A program made the position numbers and the translations under genes. This document shows positions 27,589-36,551 of a stretch of 64,000 nt of DNA, one piece after another (positions within the stretch are counted from its first letter, which is position 1; each line of letters starts with the position of its first letter). The DNA comes from REEB95 sp035934995 (GTDB lineage Bacteria; Pseudomonadota; Alphaproteobacteria; ATCC43930; CGMCC-115725). The notes under the pieces were generated by a model. The model did no database searches. It saw nothing but the letters and a program-made list of their open reading frames with translations, and was not told where the DNA came from. The DNA lies in assembly GCA_035934995.1 (NCBI GenBank), contig DASYXI010000024.1:31800-95799 (forward strand). The letters run 5' to 3'.

Positions 27589-29766
27589 TTAGGATTCGCC
27601 TCGTTCAGTCACCAATCGCGGCGACGACCGTGTGCGTTGCTGCAAGGCACTGCCGCGGCCGGAGAGGCTCGGATTGGTCATGAAATATGTATGCGCGCTC
27701 GGCGCGTTGGAATCAACACTCGCCCGCTCGTAAACGCCGTCGGATTCCAGCCACCATGTCTGCGTCTCGTCCCTGAGCAAGGTTTGCATGATTTCGACCA
27801 TGACCTGACGGTGCACGGTTTCGTTCTCGATCGGCACCAACGCCTCGACTCGCCAGTCGAAGTTGCGCGGCATCCAGTCCGCCGACGAGATGAACACCAG
27901 CGCATCACGCGACGGCAACGCCTTGCCGTTGCCGAAGCAGACGATTCGCCCGTGTTCGAGAAAGCGACCGATGAGGCTCTTGACCCGGATATTGTCCGAC
28001 AGGCCTTTGACGCCCGGCCGCAGGCAGCAGATGCCGCGGATGATCAGGTCGATCTTCACGCCTTCCTGCGAGGCGGCGTAGAGCTTGTCGATCATCGCCG
28101 GATCGACGAGCGAATTGAGCTTGGCCCAGATTTGCGCCGGCCGTCCCGCCCGCGCGTGCGCGATCTCGGCGTCGATCAACTGCGTCAGGCGCTGGCGCAG
28201 ATTGATCGGCGCAATCGCGATCTTCTCGAGCTTGGCCGGAGTCGCATAGCCGGTCATGTAGTTGAACAGCTGTTGCGCGTCGCGGCACAGCGCCGGATCG
28301 CAGGTGAAGAAGCTGAGATCGGTATAAACCTTGGCGGTATAAGGGTGATAGTTGCCGGTGCCGTAATGGACGTAGAGTCGCAACTCGCCGCTCTCGCGCC
28401 GCGCCACCAGCGAAACCTTGGCGTGCGTCTTGAGCTGGATGAAGCCGTAAACCACCTGCACGCCGGCGCGCTCTAGATCGCGCGCCCAGCGAATATTCCG
28501 CTCTTCATCAAAACGCGCCTTCAGCTCGACCAGCGCCGTCACCGACTTGCCGGCCTCGGCCGCCTCGATGAGTGCGCGCACGATCGGGCTGTCGTCACTG
28601 GTGCGATAAAGCGTCTGCTTGATGGCGACGACCGCGGGATCGTGCGCCGCCTGACGCACGAACTGCACGACCACGTCGAAGCTTTCGTAGGGATGATGGA
28701 CGACGATGTCCTTTTGCCGGATCGCCGCGAAGCAATCGCCGCCGAAATCGCGGATGCGCTCGGGAAAGCGCGGATTGTACGGCGTGAACACCAGGTCCGG
28801 ACGCTCGTCGATGATCAGCTGCCGCGTATCGGCCAGGCCGAGAATGCCGTCGAGCGGGAACACGTCATCGACCGATGCATCGAGCCGTTCGACGAGGAAG
28901 CGGCGCAGATCCTCGGGCATCGCCGTCTCGACGCCGAGATAGATGACATGGCCGCGGCGGCGGCGCTTCAACGCCGTTTCGAACAGCCGCGCCAGATCCT
29001 CGGCTTCTTCGTCGATTTCGACCTCGCTGTCGCGCAGGACGCGGAACATGCCCTTACCGACGACCGTGAAGCCGGGGAACAGCTCCGACAGGAATTCGCC
29101 GATGACCTGCTCCACCGGAATGAAACGGACGTCCTTGCCCGGCAAGCGGACGAACCGCGCGATCGACGATGGAATCAGGATCAGCGCCTGCATGCGGTTG
29201 CCGTCGCTCTTGCGCGACAGCTCGAGCATCAGGCCGAAACCGAGATTGACGACGAACGGGAACGGATGCGCCGGATCGATCGCCAGCGGCGTCAACACCG
29301 GGAAGATGTCTGCCATAAATCGTTCGCGCACGAAGGTGCGATCGGCGACGGTCAGATCTTCGGGACCGACGACGGCGACGCCGCGCTCGGTCAGTTCGCC
29401 GCGCAGCGCCCGCCAACTGACTTGCTGATCCTGCATCAGCTTGCCGGCACGGCGATTGATCGCGATCAGCTGCTGCGCCGGCGTCAGGCCATCCTGGCTG
29501 GCGGTCGAGATTCCGGCCTGGACCTGACCCTTGAGTCCGGCGACGCGCACCATGTAGAACTCGTCGAGATTGTTCGCCGAGATCGATAGAAAACGCAGAC
29601 GCTCGAGCAACGGATAGCGGCGATTGTCGGCTTCGGCGAGGACACGCTCATTGAACGCAAGCCACGACAACTCGCGGTTGATGAACCGGTCGGGCGAACG
29701 TTCCCCCGCCGGCGCGCCTGCCGAGCGCACTTGCGCTTCCGGCCTAACCGCCATTTCCCGCTCCAT
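27589..29766 (-). CDS. ppk1: Polyphosphate kinase 1
   Basis: A 725-residue PPK1. It starts with RFINRELSWLAFNERVL (domain N) and has HHPYESFDVVVQFVRQAA, the phospho-histidine segment HYGTGNYHPYTAK and, later, a second conserved His region in FLEHGRIVCFGNG. It reversibly makes polyphosphate from ATP. The gene is first in ppk-ppx. The start may also be the in-frame ATG four codons later. Confidence 0.94.
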   Translation of the reverse strand: MEREMAVRPEAQVRSAGAPAGERSPDRFINRELSWLAFNERVLAEADNRRYPLLERLRFLSISANNLDEFYMVRVAGLKGQVQAGISTASQDGLTPAQQLIAINRRAGKLMQDQQVSWRALRGELTERGVAVVGPEDLTVADRTFVRERFMADIFPVLTPLAIDPAHPFPFVVNLGFGLMLELSRKSDGNRMQALILIPSSIARFVRLPGKDVRFIPVEQVIGEFLSELFPGFTVVGKGMFRVLRDSEVEIDEEAEDLARLFETALKRRRRGHVIYLGVETAMPEDLRRFLVERLDASVDDVFPLDGILGLADTRQLIIDERPDLVFTPYNPRFPERIRDFGGDCFAAIRQKDIVVHHPYESFDVVVQFVRQAAHDPAVVAIKQTLYRTSDDSPIVRALIEAAEAGKSVTALVELKARFDEERNIRWARDLERAGVQVVYGFIQLKTHAKVSLVARRESGELRLYVHYGTGNYHPYTAKVYTDLSFFTCDPALCRDAQQLFNYMTGYATPAKLEKIAIAPINLRQRLTQLIDAEIAHARAGRPAQIWAKLNSLVDPAMIDKLYAASQEGVKIDLIIRGICCLRPGVKGLSDNIRVKSLIGRFLEHGRIVCFGNGKALPSRDALVFISSADWMPRNFDWRVEALVPIENETVHRQVMVEIMQTLLRDETQTWWLESDGVYERASVDSNAPSAHTYFMTNPSLSGRGSALQQRTRSSPRLVTERGES

Positions 29767-29799
29767 TCCGCAAGTTTATAAACCCTATGTGAACATCTT

Positions 29800-30336
29800 A
29801 TGGCACCGTGGGGCAAGCGGTTGAGCACTCTCTTTCTGTTACGCCATGCCAAAGCGGTGGCCCAGCACGCCGACGGCGACCGCGCCCGGGGCCTGAGCGA
29901 CGCCGGCCGCGACAGCGCCCGGACGATGGCGGCGGCGGCGGCCGAGCGCCATTTCGCGCCGTCGCTGGTCCTGTGCTCGGACGCGGTCCGCACGCGTGAA
30001 ACCCTCGACATCGTTCTACCGGCGCTCAAGCCCGCGCCGGATATCGTCTACGAGGAGGCTCTTTACCTCGCCGACGCCAAACAGCTGCTGCAACGCCTGC
30101 GCCGCATCCCTGACGATGTGCGCTCGGTCATGCTGGTCGGCCACAATCCCGGGCTGCAGGAACTCGCGGTGGCATTGTCCGACCAGCCGACCGGCCCGTT
30201 GATGGCGCGTCTGACCGTCGACTTCCCCACCGCGGCGCTGGTGCGCTTCGAGATCAATTTGCCGTGGTCGGCGCTCGAGCGCGGCAGCGCACGGATGATG
30301 TCGATCCTCGCGCCGGCCACGCCGGCAAAACGCTAG
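29800..30336 (+). CDS. sixA: SixA-type histidine phosphatase
   Basis: A 178-residue phosphoglycerate-mutase-fold protein: LFLLRHAKA (H16), CSDAVRTRETLD and a second catalytic His in MLVGHNPGLQEL. Small size and the RHAKA motif place it with SixA, a phosphohistidine phosphatase. It is divergent from ppk, with 33 bases between starts, and convergent with hdaA, sharing the bases of their stop codons (CTAG, 30333-30336). Confidence 0.86.
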   Translation: MAPWGKRLSTLFLLRHAKAVAQHADGDRARGLSDAGRDSARTMAAAAAERHFAPSLVLCSDAVRTRETLDIVLPALKPAPDIVYEEALYLADAKQLLQRLRRIPDDVRSVMLVGHNPGLQELAVALSDQPTGPLMARLTVDFPTAALVRFEINLPWSALERGSARMMSILAPATPAKR

Positions 30337-31001
30337 AGCTTGAGCACCCGGCGCGCGAATGGCGCCGTGATGGCGTGCTTCTCGGCAAGCGCCGCCGCGT
30401 CGAGCGCCGCCACCGCCGCGCGCGCCGCGGCGAACGAGCGCTCGATCCGCGTGACGAGATAGCCGATGACGTCGGCCGCAATCGTCACTTGCCGATCCGC
30501 GAAAAGCTTCACCAGCACGGCGCTCACCAGCGCATCGTCCGGCGCACTTACGGCGGCCGTCGGCGCCGCCAGCAGGCGCGATCGCAGATCGGCCAGCGCG
30601 ACCGGCCAGCGTGACGGCGGCTCGGCGGCGACAATCAGCAGATGTCCGCGCCGCTCGGCGACGAGATTGTACAGATGCAGCAGCGCCTGTTCGGGCGCCC
30701 GGTTTGCGTCGTCGACGACGACCGCGCGCGCCTCCCCGACCCGGTTCGGCACCGTGGCGACGCCGAGCGTCGCCGGCTCGACGAAGGCAGCGGCAACGCC
30801 GGCGGCGCGGGCGCGCGTGGTGAAAACATGCGCCAAGTGCGTCTTGCCGGAGCCCGGCGGCCCGTGCAGCGCCAAGGCCGGCTGTGGCCACTCCGGCCAG
30901 CGTTCGAGCCATTTGACCGCGGCCTCGTTCGACGGCGCGACCAGAAAGTCGTCGCGGCCGAGCGCTGACAGGTGGCCGAGATCGAGCGGCAGTTGCGTCA
31001 C
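30333..31001 (-). CDS. hdaA: HdaA, DnaA-homologous regulator of replication initiation
   Basis: A 222-residue AAA+ protein related to DnaA domain III. QLPLDL at residues 3-8 is a sliding-clamp binding hexapeptide, HGPPGSGKTH is Walker A, and VVVDDANRA is the Walker B region. There is no DNA-binding domain IV. With the beta clamp it stimulates ATP hydrolysis on DnaA to prevent re-initiation. It lies one base downstream of the PerM gene. Confidence 0.9.
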   Translation of the reverse strand: MTQLPLDLGHLSALGRDDFLVAPSNEAAVKWLERWPEWPQPALALHGPPGSGKTHLAHVFTTRARAAGVAAAFVEPATLGVATVPNRVGEARAVVVDDANRAPEQALLHLYNLVAERRGHLLIVAAEPPSRWPVALADLRSRLLAAPTAAVSAPDDALVSAVLVKLFADRQVTIAADVIGYLVTRIERSFAAARAAVAALDAAALAEKHAITAPFARRVLKL

Positions 31002-31002
31002 G

Positions 31003-32094
31003 CTAAGCCCGCTTGCGCGGCGTGGCCGAGCCTGGCTTGGAATCGTAAAACGGGCTTTGCCGATAGCGGCTCATGCCGAAGCGGGCCAGCACGCCAACGA
31101 CGGCGGCAGCCGGCAACGCCAGCAGCACGCCGAGAAATCCAAAAAGCTTGCCGAAGGCGAGCAGCGCGAAGATCACCCACAGCGGATGGAGATTGACGCG
31201 GTCGCCGACCAGCTTGGGCGACAGGAAATTGGCCTCGACGCCCTGTCCGATCGCGAAGATCAACAGCACGCTACCCGCTGCCGCCCAGGTCGGCGTCTGC
31301 ACCAGCGTCAGGCCCATGGCCAAGACGAACCCGATGGCGCCGCCGATGATCGGGATGAACGACAGGATGCCGATCAACAAGCCGATGACGATCGCGAAAT
31401 TGGTGCCGACGATACTGAGGGTGGCGGCGTACCAGATCGCAAGAATGACACCGACGAGGATCTGGCCGCGGATGAAGCCGGCCAGCGTCTCGTTCACGAT
31501 TGCCGCCTCGGCGCGGACCGTCGCGACATGCTGGCGCGGAATCCAGCTTTCGAGGTGCGCGACGAAGCCGTGCCAGTCGCGCATCAAATAGAATGCCACC
31601 AGCGGCGTGATGAAGACGAGCGACAGCAGGTTGGCGAGCGCCACGCCGCTGCCAAGGACATCGCTGGCCACGGTTGCGGCCCAGCCGAGCACGGCCGAGG
31701 ACCAACCGCCGACCATATTGCGTAACTTGTCGACATCGGCCGGCGACAGCCGTTCCTGCGCCACCTGAAGCAGTTGCTGGATGACGTGGCGGCCTTGATC
31801 CATCGCCGTCGGTGCGATGCGCGCCAATTCACTCACCTGTACTTCGACGAGCGGCGCCACCATGAGAATGATCAGCGCGATCGCCAGCAGGAAGATGGCG
31901 AGCATCGCGAGCGCAGCGAGCGTGCGCGACAAACGCCAACGCTCGAGCCGGTCAACGGTCGGCGCCAGGAAATAAGCGATGCCGAGGCCGGCGACGAACG
32001 GCACCAGCACCGTTCCGAGACGGTTGATCGCATAGACCAGGAAAAGAAGAACGGCAGCCCAGAACAGCGCGACGGCGCGCGGCGATGGTTTCAT
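31003..32094 (-). CDS. AI-2E/PerM family membrane transporter
   Basis: A 363-residue inner-membrane protein with two hydrophobic blocks. It has the family stretch LGIAYFLAPTVDRLER near the N-terminus and LLIGILSFIPIIGGAIGFVLA followed by LVGDRVNLHPLWVIFALLAFGKLFGFLGVLLALP in the second half (shown in parts here). Members include the E. coli AI-2 exporter and sodium/proton antiporters; the substrate cannot be told. It lies in a tight operon between the CDP-alcohol phosphotransferase gene and hdaA. Confidence 0.88.
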   Translation of the reverse strand: MKPSPRAVALFWAAVLLFLVYAINRLGTVLVPFVAGLGIAYFLAPTVDRLERWRLSRTLAALAMLAIFLLAIALIILMVAPLVEVQVSELARIAPTAMDQGRHVIQQLLQVAQERLSPADVDKLRNMVGGWSSAVLGWAATVASDVLGSGVALANLLSLVFITPLVAFYLMRDWHGFVAHLESWIPRQHVATVRAEAAIVNETLAGFIRGQILVGVILAIWYAATLSIVGTNFAIVIGLLIGILSFIPIIGGAIGFVLAMGLTLVQTPTWAAAGSVLLIFAIGQGVEANFLSPKLVGDRVNLHPLWVIFALLAFGKLFGFLGVLLALPAAAVVGVLARFGMSRYRQSPFYDSKPGSATPRKRA

Positions 32095-32095
32095 G

Positions 32096-32638
32096 TCACG
32101 CCTCCTCTGCGCCGGGGAAGCCGCGCATCCAGCGCACGAGATAGACGCCGCCCGACAGGACGGTGGTCGCCGCCACCGCGTCGATCAGGATCGTGGTGAG
32201 GTGGCGATCCGAAACGCCGAGCCCGAGATGCGCGAGCACCCACGCGATCAGCACGATCTGCAGCACGGTGTTGAGCTTGCTGATCAGCAACGGCCGCGAG
32301 CTGAACGGTTCGGCCGCAAATTGCGTCAGAATGAAGCCGCCGATAATGAGCAGGTCGCGGAAGACAACCAGGATCACGAGCCAATTCGGCAGATACCCGG
32401 CAAGGCCGAGCGTGACCACCATGCTGACGATCAGCACCTTGTCGGCGATCGGGTCGAGCAGCGCGCCGAGCTCGGAGCGGCTGTTGAAACGCTTGGCGAC
32501 GAATCCGTCGACCGCGTCCGACAACCCGGCCCCCAGGAACAACCAGAACGCATCGGCCAAGGAGCCGTTGAGAATGAACCAGATGCCGACCGGCGCCGAC
32601 AACAGGCGCGCGAGCGATATGTAGTTCGGCAGGTTCAT
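32096..32638 (-). CDS. CDP-alcohol phosphatidyltransferase
   Basis: A 180-residue membrane enzyme. The family motif DG-x2-A-R-x8-G-x3-D-x3-D is present from D44 to D66, with Lys at the Arg position (DGFVAK). It begins MNLPNYISLARL, like PgsA. It transfers a phosphatidyl group from CDP-diacylglycerol to an alcohol, most likely glycerol-3-phosphate; cardiolipin synthase of the CrlS type is the alternative. The frame extends upstream, but this start gives the correct family length. It overlaps neither neighbour; 1 base separates its stop from the PerM start. Confidence 0.87.
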   Translation of the reverse strand: MNLPNYISLARLLSAPVGIWFILNGSLADAFWLFLGAGLSDAVDGFVAKRFNSRSELGALLDPIADKVLIVSMVVTLGLAGYLPNWLVILVVFRDLLIIGGFILTQFAAEPFSSRPLLISKLNTVLQIVLIAWVLAHLGLGVSDRHLTTILIDAVAATTVLSGGVYLVRWMRGFPGAEEA

Positions 32639-32652
32639 CGCGTCGTGGCGCC

Positions 32653-33795
32653 TCAGTGCAGCGTGCCGGCGCCGTGCGGCGCGAGAACGTAATTGGATGC
32701 GTCGCCATTGAGATCGAGATTGTTCTGCGCCAGCGCCAAGCGCAACTGCGTCAAATCGCCGACGTAATGGATCGTGATCTCGGCGTGCTGCCGGTCGATC
32801 GCCATCAAGTCGGTCTTCTGCACCGCCGGAATGGCGCGAAGCCGCTGGCTCACCGCAACCCAGTCCTGCAGCCCCGCGATCGGCACCGACGCCGTCAGCG
32901 TCGCGACTTGCGAGACGTCGAGTATGTTCGCCGCCTTCCACGCATCTTCGACCTGCGCGACCGTGCCGGCGACGGCGCGCGCCATCAGCGCCCCTTCGTC
33001 TTCGCCGGCGCCGAGCTTGTACGTCTGGTTCCAGGTTTGCGGCGTCGCGGCGGAGCCTGGCGAGTACCGCGCCGTGGCGACCGCAACGGATTCATTCGCG
33101 GTGCCGCCGTTCGCGACGGTCGCATGCGCGATCAGGACATCGGCGCCGCCATAACGTTGTGAAATCGCTGTCAACGCACCGTTATCGGCGGCGACCGCGG
33201 TCTTGGCGTCGATCGCCGCGATGTCTTCGGCGCCGCCGAAGGGCATCACCAGCGGCACCAGGCCCGCCGGTGCGTTGCGTTCGTTCCAGGCTGCCCGCCA
33301 CGGATTCGGGTCTTCCCACAAGGACGTCGAGCCCCCGCTGTCGAGCACCGGCAACACGACGAGCGGCTTCGACAGCGTCTCGGCAAACGACACGCCGGCG
33401 CCGCGCAAAAGCTGGCGCACGGCGTCGGGCCGGAAATGGAACGTGTAATTGGCCAGATAACGGACGGTCGAATGACGTTCGTTGGCGACCTCAAAACCCT
33501 GAATCAGATCGTTGAGCGTCGCATCGTTGGCCGGCGGCAGGCGGCTTGCGTCTGACGCCCGGGTCAGCCGGCCCAGCAGGATGGCATAGGCTTGATGCTC
33601 GCCTTGCAGCCGCGCCGTCTCGCGCGCGGCGTCGGCCGATGCGGCGGTCGCGTCGACCGGCACGTTGGCGACCGTGTAGACGTCGGCTTGCGTCGATGCG
33701 GTTTGGGCGTTGGCCGGCGCCGCCGCGAGCGCGAGGCAAATCGCCGCCAATGCCGCCCGCAAGTGCCGCTTCGCTGTTCGCGCCGCCACCGTCAT
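32653..33795 (-). CDS. DUF2066 domain-containing secreted protein
   Basis: 380 residues. The signal peptide has an n-region MTVAARTAKRHLR, a hydrophobic core and APANAQ at the cleavage site, which favours ATG 33795 over ATG 33819. The mature part matches DUF2066: YTVANVPVDATAASADAARE, LRGAGVSFAE and PLVVLPVLDSG. Function unknown. It lies upstream of the CDP-alcohol phosphotransferase in the same operon, a grouping I recall from Rhodospirillales. Confidence 0.82.
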   Translation of the reverse strand: MTVAARTAKRHLRAALAAICLALAAAPANAQTASTQADVYTVANVPVDATAASADAARETARLQGEHQAYAILLGRLTRASDASRLPPANDATLNDLIQGFEVANERHSTVRYLANYTFHFRPDAVRQLLRGAGVSFAETLSKPLVVLPVLDSGGSTSLWEDPNPWRAAWNERNAPAGLVPLVMPFGGAEDIAAIDAKTAVAADNGALTAISQRYGGADVLIAHATVANGGTANESVAVATARYSPGSAATPQTWNQTYKLGAGEDEGALMARAVAGTVAQVEDAWKAANILDVSQVATLTASVPIAGLQDWVAVSQRLRAIPAVQKTDLMAIDRQHAEITIHYVGDLTQLRLALAQNNLDLNGDASNYVLAPHGAGTLH

Positions 33796-33923
33796 ACCTT
33801 CGCCTGAGGCGTCGGTCATAACCTAGAACCGGGCGCCACGCCAGTGAACGTAGGAGCGTGGCGGCGGCCCCAGCGTGGCTGCTACAGTCGCCGCGCGCAC
33901 GCAGGGCGAGCGGGGAGGCAAAC

Positions 33924-34733
33924 GTGGCAGCAGGCGTATCGCAAGACGCCGCATCGGCTATTCGGCTGGATCACGTCAGCAAATGGTTCTTCAAAGCGGG
34001 CGCACGCATTGCCGCGATCGATGACGTCAACGTCGACGTTTCCGCCGGCGCCTTCGTCACGTTGATCGGCCCGTCGGGCTGCGGCAAGTCGACGTTGTTC
34101 AACTGCATCGCCGGATTCATCGCACCGGAACGCGGCGCGGTGATCTATCGCGGCAAGCTGGTTGCCGGACCGAATGTCGGCATCGGCTACATGACGCAAA
34201 AGGACACGCTGCTGCCGTGGCGTTCGGTCCTGGCGAACGTCATGTTGCCGCTCAACCTGCAGCGGCTGTCAAAGGCCGAAGCCCGCGAACGCGCGACCGC
34301 CGCAATCGCGCGCGTCGGTCTCAACGGCTTTGCCGGACACATGCCCGCCGAGCTTTCGGGCGGCATGCAGAAGCGCACCGCCCTGGCGCGAATGCTGGCC
34401 TTCAATCCCGACACGCTGCTGATGGACGAGCCCTTCGGCAACGTCGACGTGCAGCTCAAGCTGCAATTGCAGCGCGAGCTGCTGACGCTGTGGGAAGGCG
34501 AACGCAAGACGGTGGTGTTCGTCACGCACGATCTCGAAGAGGCGATCGCGCTCAGCGACCGCGTCATCGTGCTGTCGCGCCGGCCCGGCCGGGTCAAGGC
34601 GGACATAAGGGTGGATCTGCCGCGGCCGCGCGATCCGGTTCAGATCCGCTTCGAGCGGGCTTTCCAGGACATTCACAAGCAACTCTGGTCGCTGTGCGAC
34701 ATCGCGACCGATGCGGAGGACGAGCATGGCTAG
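33924..34733 (+). CDS. Nitrate/sulfonate/taurine-type ABC transporter ATP-binding protein
   Basis: A 269-residue ATPase with GPSGCGKSTLF, signature LSGGMQKRTAL and Walker B TLLMDEPFGNVD. QKDTLLPWRSVLANV is the Q-loop style of the SsuB/TauB family. GTG 33924 is preceded by GGGGAGGCAAAC, an excellent ribosome binding site; the frame upstream to 33858 is unlikely to be translated. It overlaps the permease gene by 8 bases. Confidence 0.87.
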   Translation: MAAGVSQDAASAIRLDHVSKWFFKAGARIAAIDDVNVDVSAGAFVTLIGPSGCGKSTLFNCIAGFIAPERGAVIYRGKLVAGPNVGIGYMTQKDTLLPWRSVLANVMLPLNLQRLSKAEARERATAAIARVGLNGFAGHMPAELSGGMQKRTALARMLAFNPDTLLMDEPFGNVDVQLKLQLQRELLTLWEGERKTVVFVTHDLEEAIALSDRVIVLSRRPGRVKADIRVDLPRPRDPVQIRFERAFQDIHKQLWSLCDIATDAEDEHG

Positions 34734-35529
34734 AAGCGAAACCATGGAAGACATTGCCGATCCGGCCATTGCCGCGGCACGACGCGAACGACTGATCGTG
34801 TTCTGGGGACGCATCGGCGTGACGCTCGGCCTGGTGATCGCCTGGCAGGCATCCGGCACGCACATCGATCAGCTGATTTTCAGCACGCCGCTCGAGATTG
34901 CCCGCCGACTTGGCGAGTGGATGTCCGACGGAACGTTGTGGCTGAACCTGCTGGTCACCGCGGAAGAGATCGTGCTCGGCTACGCGCTGGGCGTGGCCGC
35001 GGGCGTCGGTCTGGGATTGCTGCTCGGCAGCTTCCCGCTGATGGCGCGCATCTTCGATCCGATTCTGATGGCGGTGTACGGCGTGCCCAAAATCGCCTTC
35101 GGCCCCCTCTTCATCGTCTGGTTCGGCATCAACCTGACACCGAAGGTGGTGATCACCGCCCTGATGGTGTTCTTCTTCGTCTTCCTGTCGACCTATGAAG
35201 GCGCGCGCAACGTCAACCGCGACCTCATCCGCGTGGTGAAGCTGATGGGCGCCAGCCGCTGGCAAGAGCGCACGCTCGTGGTGATTCCGGGCGCCCTGCC
35301 GGCGATCATGCTGGGCCTCAAACTAGCGATCCCCGAAGCCCTGGTCGGCGCCATTGTCGGCGAGCTGATCGTCTCGAGCCGCGGCGTCGGCTACCTCGTC
35401 CAATTTTCGGCATCGCAGCTCGACAGCGCCGGCGTCTTCGCCGGCCTGTTTGTCCTCATGGTGCTTGCATTGCTGTTCAACTCAGCGGTCAATTACGCCA
35501 CGGGTCGAACGGGGAGGACACACGCATGA
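34726..35529 (+). CDS. ABC transporter permease, SsuC/TauC-like
   Basis: A 267-residue BPD_transp_1 permease with about six membrane segments. It has the EAA-like loop VVKLMGASRWQERTLVVIPGALPAIMLGLK (split here only by position) and IPEALVGAIVGELIVSSRGVGYLV. ATG 34726 has GGAGG about seven bases upstream. Its stop overlaps the binding-protein start by ATGA, so ATPase, permease and binding protein form one operon. Confidence 0.87.
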   Translation: MARSETMEDIADPAIAAARRERLIVFWGRIGVTLGLVIAWQASGTHIDQLIFSTPLEIARRLGEWMSDGTLWLNLLVTAEEIVLGYALGVAAGVGLGLLLGSFPLMARIFDPILMAVYGVPKIAFGPLFIVWFGINLTPKVVITALMVFFFVFLSTYEGARNVNRDLIRVVKLMGASRWQERTLVVIPGALPAIMLGLKLAIPEALVGAIVGELIVSSRGVGYLVQFSASQLDSAGVFAGLFVLMVLALLFNSAVNYATGRTGRTHA

Positions 35530-36533
35530 GGCTTGCAACCATCGCCGCGGCGGCTATCGCCGTCGCGCTGGCAAGCAGCGCGCCGGCACGCGCGGCCGAC
35601 AAGGTCGTCATCGCCCAGACGAGCATTTCGCTGGGGCTGTCGATCGTCGAGGTCGCGATCGACGAAGGCTTCTTTGCCAAGCAGGGCATCGATCCCGACG
35701 TCGAGATCGTCAGCCACGGCGATCCGGACACGCTCGCCGCGCTCCATTCCGGTGGCGCCGCGTTCGGCGCCATGACGCTGGTTCCCGCGGTGCAAGCGAT
35801 GGCGCGCGGCGAGAAAATCCGCGTCGTCGCGCCGTTCGTGCGCAATTTTGTCATTCAGTTCGTGATCAATCCGGACTCCGCCAAGAAGATCGGCCTCACC
35901 GACACGATGCCGCTCAAGGAGCGCTTCGCCCGCGCCCGCGGCCTGATCGTCGGCACGCTCGACGTCGGCGGTGGCCTCGACATCATGTTCCGCGTCCTGG
36001 CGAAGCAATACGGCTTCAACCCGCTGACCGACTATACCGAGACGACGATCAATTCCTATCCGACGCTGCTCACGGCGGCGCAGCGCAAGGAAATCGACAT
36101 CGCCCTGACCGCAATTCCGTACGGCCGGCTTGGCGTCGAAAACAATGGCCTGAAGATGTTCGCTGACTTCTGGGGCGGCGCGATTCCGGAATATGTCGGC
36201 GCCGTGCATCAGGGCTTGGTGACCGAGGCCGACTACGCGGCCAAGAATCCCGACATCGTCAAGCGGGTCCACGCCGCGATCGACGACGCGCTTGTCCTAC
36301 TGCACAAGCAGCCGGACAAAGCGGTCGCCGATTTGCACAAGCGTTATCCCAAGTTGCCCGAAAGCGTGATCCGCTCGTTCATCGTCGACAACGCCGGCAG
36401 CTTCGCGGCGAGCGCCATCGTCGACCGTCGCGGCTTCGATATCATCCGCAATTTCGTCGGCGACAATATGCTGCCGCAGGCAAAATCGCTGAAATACAGC
36501 GACGTCGTCCTGCCGATCGCGCAACAGAAATAA
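35526..36533 (+). CDS. ABC transporter substrate-binding protein, NitT/TauT family
   Basis: A 335-residue binding protein with a signal peptide ending ARAADK and the NMT1/THI5-like fold: DEGFFAKQGIDPDVEIVSHG, GGAAFGAMTLVPAVQAMARG, and FARARGLIVGTLDVGGG. It would feed the two preceding transporter components. The substrate could be a sulfonate, nitrate, a pyrimidine precursor or another small organic anion; the sequence does not decide. Confidence 0.85.
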   Translation: MRLATIAAAAIAVALASSAPARAADKVVIAQTSISLGLSIVEVAIDEGFFAKQGIDPDVEIVSHGDPDTLAALHSGGAAFGAMTLVPAVQAMARGEKIRVVAPFVRNFVIQFVINPDSAKKIGLTDTMPLKERFARARGLIVGTLDVGGGLDIMFRVLAKQYGFNPLTDYTETTINSYPTLLTAAQRKEIDIALTAIPYGRLGVENNGLKMFADFWGGAIPEYVGAVHQGLVTEADYAAKNPDIVKRVHAAIDDALVLLHKQPDKAVADLHKRYPKLPESVIRSFIVDNAGSFAASAIVDRRGFDIIRNFVGDNMLPQAKSLKYSDVVLPIAQQK

Positions 36534-36551
36534 GCGGCGGCGCGACGCGCG

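Noticed and set aside
31003..32094. Quorum-signal (AI-2) export function for the PerM protein
   Set aside because: The family is broad and no luxS or AI-2 genes are visible, so only the family name is given.
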